Source: Terriglobia bacterium
Lineage (GTDB): Bacteria > Acidobacteriota > Terriglobia > Terriglobales > Acidobacteriaceae
Length of the DNA: 64,000 bases
Direction of reading: 5' to 3'
Assembly: GCA_020072585.1 (NCBI GenBank)
Contig: JAIQGL010000013.1
Span: forward strand, 62,001-126,000
Under the pieces are notes generated by a model that was not told where the DNA came from, did not search any database, and saw only the letters and a program-made list of their open reading frames with translations. The position numbers and the translations under genes are program-made. Position 1 is the first letter of the stretch. Every line of letters starts with the position of its first letter. This document shows, one piece after another, positions 59,706-64,000 of the stretch.

Positions 59706-61502
59706 ATGAAAAATGCAAGCAGAAAGTTTCTGTTCTTTGTATTTGTTCTCCTGATGCTGCCTGTGGCTCATGGCCAGGATTGGACGCAATGGGCATTGAA
59801 CGCGAGGCATGATCTGAGCGACAGCCGCGTATCGGGGAGAGTTCCTAAAAACATTCTGGAAAACATTCTTTATGATCCTCTCGTTCCCGATATCGCAGCT
59901 GCAAATTTTGGAACACTGCCAGCGCATTACCAGGTGCCGCTTATTGAAGGAAAAGATGTATACATGCAGTTCAATGGCGGAACATTTAATCTCGATACTT
60001 TTACCACCGAAACATTTGGCGAGAACAAATTCAAATGGGTTGGCAATCATCTGGTGCCGGTCTGGTCATTTCAGAGTGACTGGGTGCCTCCGGGTAACTA
60101 CAATGATTTCTGGGAACCCTATTTTCAGCCAGCCTTGGCCAATGGTTTTATATACGTCCCTGGGGCCGGCGGCACGATTATCAAATTGAACAAGCTCACT
60201 GGGGCCGTAGTGCGCCGGCTCAATCCTTTTCACCGAATCAAAGCCACCAGATTTACGGTAAGCCCCCTGACGGTCGACAAAGAAGGCAGGATTTTATTCA
60301 ATGTTTTAGAGACGGGCGATTTGGCACAAGATTTCTTTGCGGTGGATGCTGTTGACTCATGGCTTGTCAGAGTATCTCCGAATGATTCTATTGAGATGGT
60401 CAGCTACAAGACTCTAGTTCCCAACGCGCCGAGAGCTGATGATCTGTGCGAAGCGCCTTTTGGATCTCCGGGAGACGGAGCTCTGATGCCCTGGCCCCCG
60501 AGCCCAGATGCGGTTGCGCCGACTGCACCATGTGGTACACAACGTGTTGCTTTAAATGTGGCTCCGGCAATAGCACGGGATGGAACGATCTACAGCGCCA
60601 CTAAAGCGCATTTCCAGGACCGCTATGCGTTTCTTGTTGCAATTCATCCTGACCTTACTCCAAAGTGGGCAGCATCATTCCGGGGACTTCTGAATGATGG
60701 GTGTAATGTACCGGTCTCAGAAGGCGGACTGATCCCGCCCAACGGGGCTCCGGGAGGATGCAGGGCGGGAGCTCACAAGGGGGTTGATCCACAAACGAAT
60801 AGTCGCCCCTCAGGACGTATTCTGGATGACTCTTCTGCAACTCCCTCGGTTGCGCCTGACGGTTCGATTTTCTTTGGTGTATATACCCGCTATAACTACG
60901 CGCAAGGACATTTGATGCACTTCGACGCCGATGGGCATTTTCTGGGCGCGTTTCCTTTTGGGTGGGACACCACAGCTGGAATTCTCCGGCACGACAATAC
61001 TTATTCGCTTGTTCTCAAGGAAAACCATTACAGTGAGCTTGGGCCCTTCTGTGATGTTGAGGAATTTTGTCCGAGCGACAGAGACACGACAAACCCTGCC
61101 TCGCCAACCGAATTTTTCGTGTCGCAGCTGAAGCCTGATTTCAAGGCGGAATGGAGATTCAAGAACACAAATACCAACAGTTGCACGCGAAACCCGGACG
61201 GTAGCATCAGTTGTGTTTCTGACCACCCAGACAGTTTCGAATTTTGCGTGAATGCCGTCATCATTGACGCGAATGGTCTTGTTTATGCAAACAGTGAAGA
61301 CGGGAATTTGTATGTTATCAAGCAGGGCGGAAAGCTTGATTCCAGCATCTTTCAGCAGCTTACTATAGGGGCGGCGTACACGCCATCTTCTCTGGGACCA
61401 GATGGCAAGATCTATACACAGAATGCCGGACATTTATTCGTTGTTAGCGGACCAAAGCGTAATCAAAAAGAACACGAACGAGACAACGATCAGGATGACT
61501 AG
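59706..61502 (+). CDS. Secreted propeller-like protein (PQQ/SBBP-type repeats)
   Basis: 598 residues from ATG 59706 with GGAG nearby; the upstream frame lacks a plausible site. A signal peptide is clear (RKFLFFVFVLLMLPVAHGQ). Repeats of the form GFIYVPGAGGTIIKLNKLTGAVVRRLNP, RDGTIYSATKAHF, PDGSIFFGVYTRYN, ANGLVYANSEDGNLYVIKQGGKL and PDGKIYTQNAGHLFVVSG suggest a beta-propeller related to PQQ-binding-like domains. There is no catalytic PQQ dehydrogenase signature. Probably an exported binding or structural protein. A strong terminator follows. Confidence 0.75.
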   Translation: MKNASRKFLFFVFVLLMLPVAHGQDWTQWALNARHDLSDSRVSGRVPKNILENILYDPLVPDIAAANFGTLPAHYQVPLIEGKDVYMQFNGGTFNLDTFTTETFGENKFKWVGNHLVPVWSFQSDWVPPGNYNDFWEPYFQPALANGFIYVPGAGGTIIKLNKLTGAVVRRLNPFHRIKATRFTVSPLTVDKEGRILFNVLETGDLAQDFFAVDAVDSWLVRVSPNDSIEMVSYKTLVPNAPRADDLCEAPFGSPGDGALMPWPPSPDAVAPTAPCGTQRVALNVAPAIARDGTIYSATKAHFQDRYAFLVAIHPDLTPKWAASFRGLLNDGCNVPVSEGGLIPPNGAPGGCRAGAHKGVDPQTNSRPSGRILDDSSATPSVAPDGSIFFGVYTRYNYAQGHLMHFDADGHFLGAFPFGWDTTAGILRHDNTYSLVLKENHYSELGPFCDVEEFCPSDRDTTNPASPTEFFVSQLKPDFKAEWRFKNTNTNSCTRNPDGSISCVSDHPDSFEFCVNAVIIDANGLVYANSEDGNLYVIKQGGKLDSSIFQQLTIGAAYTPSSLGPDGKIYTQNAGHLFVVSGPKRNQKEHERDNDQDD

Positions 61503-61533
61503 GGCCCTTTGGCGTTAGATACTCCGGAGTGCT

Positions 61534-61575
61534 TTGCCTGGACCTGCGGGATCTTCCCGCGGTCCAGGCAATTTT
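61534..61575 (+). terminator. Rho-independent terminator after the propeller gene
   Basis: TTGCCTGGACC (61534-61544) pairs perfectly with GGTCCAGGCAA (61561-61571). Inside it a further GCGGGA/TCCCGC stem closes a three-base loop, and TTTT follows. It separates the plus-strand propeller gene from the convergent SDR gene; the minus strand lacks a T-run, so it is mainly one-directional. Confidence 0.85.
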
Positions 61576-61603
61576 CATAACGGTGATTGGCTGGATGGCC
61601 GAT

Positions 61604-62962
61604 TTATTTGTTGGCATGCAATGCTGTAGTAAATAGCTTGTCCATCCCAGCAAAACATCTTGCCCATCCTCGCCGGTGCGCCTCAAGCGCTGCCTGGGTA
61701 GGTAGCCGCTCCTGAGTCAGCTCTACTCGGGTTACATGACCGTCGCCGGAAAGCCGTATGGTGACGAGCGTATCTCCGGCACCCTCAAATAATGGGATGC
61801 TTTCCCATTTCCATGAAAAAACCAGCTTGTCCGGAGCCTCTATCTTGCTATAGACACCATACAAATCAAACTCTTTTCCCACGGAGATTAGATGAAACCG
61901 CAAGCTTCCATTGGGCTTGGCATCCAGTTGAGGTGGCTCAATCCAGAATGCATCCTGCTCTGGCAAAAACCACTTGCTTGCGGCTTCTGAATTGGTCCAG
62001 GCAGAAAACACTTGCTCTTGTGATGCGCTAAATGTGTGCTCCATTTGAAGCGTCATACCCTCGGCCTGCTGGCCGGCGAGCCGAATCGACTCAAGTCTGG
62101 TGTCTGATGGAATCGATAACTTTCTAACGCGAAGAGCATAAAGACTGTCGTTTTGTATCTCTTCGGCATTACTAACCAGCACATCCAGGTCATCCGAAAT
62201 AGATATGAACCGGCCTGAAAGAGCATCGGCTTTGCCCGATGCTAACTCGAAGATAAGTTCGGCAGGCCTTTCCGGTGGTACATCAAGACCTTCATCGAAG
62301 ATGCGCCGAAACCATGGGATCCATTGCTTTCCTTCTGGTGAATTCAACGAATGTTCTGACATTGCCGTCCTCACGGTCCCCGGACCTGCGGCAAACATGC
62401 AAATGCCGTGCTGTTTTACTTCAGCGGCCAGACATTCCGTGAGCCGGACAAGAGCGGTCTTGCTGGTGACATAGCTGGAGAAGTACGAAAATGGCACGGC
62501 ACCAGCGCCGCTTGCCATGTTCACGACCCTGCCTGCGCGGTGAGAGATCATGAAGGGCATAACAAGTTGTGTGCATATGAGCGGGCCGCGGACATTCACC
62601 TCCATCGCGCGCCACCATTCGCCGATATCTGCCTGGTCAGCGGGGCCGAGCGGACCAAGCATACCAGCATTATTCACTAATAGTTCTATGGAACCAAAGG
62701 TTTGCAAGACCTTGGCTACAGCCTCACGGACATCGTTTTCGACAGTCACATCAACGGGAAATGCGGCTGCGCGCCCGCCGGCCTGCTCAACTAACCGTAC
62801 GGTTTCCGCCAATTCTTCGGCTGATCGTGCGAACACCGCAACTGCCGCCCCAGCGGATGCCAGCCTCAAGGCAATTGCTCGACCAATGCCGCGCCCGCCA
62901 CCAGTCACAATGGCTGTCTGGTCTTTCAGGGCTGTATGAGGAGATATGCGTAAATCTATCAT
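61604..62962 (-). CDS. SDR oxidoreductase fused to SRPBCC (AHSA1-type) domain
   Basis: 452 residues from ATG 62962 (GGTGG site); the longer frame from 63013 has none. Residues about 10-270 are a short-chain dehydrogenase: TGGGRGIGRAIA nucleotide motif, NNAGML, MASGAGAVPFSYFSSYVTSK with the Tyr/Lys pair, and FAAGPGTVRTAM. Residues about 305-452 are an SRPBCC/AHSA1-like hydrophobic-pocket domain (MEHTFSASQEQVFSAWTNSEAASKWFLPE...LVFSWKWESIPLFEGAGDTLVTIRL...RRGWARCFAGMDKL). One chain with both suggests a substrate-holding domain joined to an NAD(P)H enzyme. It is divergent from the fatty acyl-AMP ligase gene and could belong to the same pathway. Confidence 0.87.
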   Translation of the reverse strand: MIDLRISPHTALKDQTAIVTGGGRGIGRAIALRLASAGAAVAVFARSAEELAETVRLVEQAGGRAAAFPVDVTVENDVREAVAKVLQTFGSIELLVNNAGMLGPLGPADQADIGEWWRAMEVNVRGPLICTQLVMPFMISHRAGRVVNMASGAGAVPFSYFSSYVTSKTALVRLTECLAAEVKQHGICMFAAGPGTVRTAMSEHSLNSPEGKQWIPWFRRIFDEGLDVPPERPAELIFELASGKADALSGRFISISDDLDVLVSNAEEIQNDSLYALRVRKLSIPSDTRLESIRLAGQQAEGMTLQMEHTFSASQEQVFSAWTNSEAASKWFLPEQDAFWIEPPQLDAKPNGSLRFHLISVGKEFDLYGVYSKIEAPDKLVFSWKWESIPLFEGAGDTLVTIRLSGDGHVTRVELTQERLPTQAALEAHRRGWARCFAGMDKLFTTALHANK

Positions 62963-63457
62963 GTTCTTGCCACCTATACGAGTATCAGAAAAAATTGTAC
63001 TACCCTGTGCCAAATCGGAAAAGTATCCACCGTTAACATGGAAATGCGAACCAAGATGCTACTGCATGTTCCGATTTGGGAATCTATTCGATGAAGCATG
63101 CTAGTAGCTTGCAATACAAATTAACTATGAATCAATTTATGGAATACATAAAATATGGGACCGTGATCTACTCATCTGTATGTAAGAATGAGAAAACGCA
63201 TGCCCGTAATGTGCGGATATGATCCTGACATCATGCGCGCAGAATGTTATCTGGACATTAAATGATTGTCATGTGCCATCTCGATCTATGTGTAATCAGG
63301 CGGCTGGCTAGCGGAGAAAATCTATGCCAGCGCCAATATAAAAAATGTACCTAGGCTACCTAGGTGCTTATATGGACAATGTGTGCAAAGCAGAAATATC
63401 AGAGTGCGGTAAATATTCAGTTAACCCATCTACAGCAGCCAACTGAGGGCCGAAAGA
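62963..63457. promoter_or_regulatory. Divergent control region between SDR fusion and acyl-AMP ligase genes
   Basis: 495 bases, no gene. On the minus strand TACAAT near 62995-63000 is a likely -10 for the SDR gene. An 11-base inverted repeat, CCAAATCGGAA (63010-63020) and TTCCGATTTGG (63069-63079), flanks the SDR promoter side, and the second arm extends to TTCCGATTTGGGAATC. TACCTAGG occurs twice in tandem with a 9-base period (63348-63365), about 93 bases before the ligase start. Both look like binding sites for dimeric regulators; nothing names the proteins. Confidence 0.45.
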
Positions 63458-64000
63458 ATGATCCCGCCACAGATAAGTTCCATTCATGATTGCAAGACTC
63501 TAGTTGATTTACTTGGTCTCCGCAGCAAAGAACAGCCTGACGCAATGGCGTACCGTTTTCTTCTGGCAGGTGATATTAACGGCCCCAAAGAGGAATGGAG
63601 TTACGGAGACCTTGCCCAACGGGCATATACAATTGCTTTGTCTCTGCAAGAGGCGGGCGCCGAAGGCCACCGGGCATTGCTTTTATATCCAGCTGGTTTG
63701 GAATTCATCGCAGCATTTTTGGCCTGTTCTTGCGCTGGAGTAGTGGCTGTCCCCAGCTATCCTCATCGAACTCTTTCACGCTTAGAAGCAATCGCCCGGG
63801 ATGCTCAGGTGAAATTCGTCCTGACGACGAGTTCATTTCTCAAGATCGGTGAAACTCTGAAACGTCAGGCGCCTGAACTGGCAGACGCGCGGTGGATTGC
63901 TACAGACGATAAGCGGGAGCACTCGGCGAAATTGGCATCGCAATGGCGCCATCCGCAGATTGATGGTGAGTCGCTCGCGTTTCTTCAATACACGTCCGGG
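63458..64000 (+). CDS. Fatty acyl-AMP ligase / AMP-binding enzyme, 3' truncated by window edge
   Basis: Open from ATG 63458 (GAGGG site) through the window edge, 181 codons with no stop. The start (KTLVDLLGLRSKEQPDAMAYRFL...EEWSYGDLAQRAYTIALSLQEAGAEGHRALLLYPAGLEFIAAFLACSCAGVVAVPSYPHRTLSRLEAIARDAQ) is typical of fatty acyl-AMP ligases, and it runs into FLQYTSG, the beginning of the ATP-binding A3 motif (YTSGSTG). Such enzymes activate fatty acids and hand them to acyl carrier domains, commonly as the first step of a lipopeptide or polyketide cluster. The reading ends before the motif is complete, so activity and fusion partners cannot be judged. Confidence 0.85.
   Translation, partial: MIPPQISSIHDCKTLVDLLGLRSKEQPDAMAYRFLLAGDINGPKEEWSYGDLAQRAYTIALSLQEAGAEGHRALLLYPAGLEFIAAFLACSCAGVVAVPSYPHRTLSRLEAIARDAQVKFVLTTSSFLKIGETLKRQAPELADARWIATDDKREHSAKLASQWRHPQIDGESLAFLQYTSG

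Noticed and set aside
1-64000. CRISPR array, tRNA or rRNA genes, insertion sequences
   Set aside because: No regularly spaced repeats, no cloverleaf-like or rRNA segments, and no transposase frames were recognised on either strand.

Overview
The window looks like a chromosomal segment of a soil-type Acidobacteriota. The call is inferred from moderate-to-high GC, the remnant of an Oar-like TonB receptor with a carboxypeptidase-regulatory N-terminus (a family greatly expanded in that phylum), and the accessory genes. No rRNA, tRNA, CRISPR array, integrase or insertion sequence was recognised.

Layout. (1) 1-3035: 3' part of a branched-chain amino acid ABC transporter operon (livH partial, livM, livG, livF). 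(2) 3609-4934: a sigma-54 activator of the NtrC/Fis type with a degenerate receiver domain. (3) 5099-16437: effector and ATPase block of an extracellular contractile injection system (eCIS): a tandem AAA ATPase, two very large DUF4157 (eCIS-core) carrier/effector proteins with different C-terminal ends, a YbjN-like small protein and a two-helix membrane protein. (4) 16655-46491: an almost gapless, all-plus-strand structural operon of about 30 kb: DUF3467 protein, DUF4255/Pvc16 cap protein, sheath, tube, a second giant sheath-like protein, a second tube, a LysM tube-initiation protein, a 54-residue DUF5908-like protein, gp27-like hub, gpV/gp5-like spike, gp25, gpJ, gpI, three fibre-like proteins, a secreted membrane-anchored beta protein, an Lgt-like prolipoprotein diacylglyceryl transferase, a probable tape-measure protein, and three glycosyltransferase/methyltransferase genes. 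(5) 46578-52573: a LysR regulator, a wrecked TonB receptor joined to the tail of a lost cupin gene, a cysteine-desulfurase-like enzyme, an amino acid permease and a berberine-bridge-like FAD oxidase. (6) 52653-63013: ABC-F protein, RluA-type pseudouridine synthase, secreted sialidase-like propeller, membrane M28 peptidase, secreted PQQ-like propeller, and an SDR-SRPBCC fusion. (7) 63458-end: start of a fatty acyl-AMP ligase, possibly the first gene of a lipopeptide/polyketide cluster.

The most notable result is that both eCIS blocks are preceded by the same unusual control element, GTAACA-N3/4-GTAACA-N8-TGTTAC followed by a CTCTGG(C/T)TTTC...TTGA promoter-like box (4977-5036 and 16480-16551). 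The sigma-54 activator gene ends just 42 bases before the first copy, so it is the obvious candidate regulator. The working model (inference) is that one regulator switches on the loading ATPase and DUF4157 cargo together with the syringe, and that the Lgt-like enzyme and glycosyltransferases at the operon's end modify either syringe parts or the cell surface.

The two carriers share a trunk (DUF4157 plus a helical segment ending in a matching conserved block) but end in different putative effector modules. This is the arrangement expected for modular eCIS cargo.
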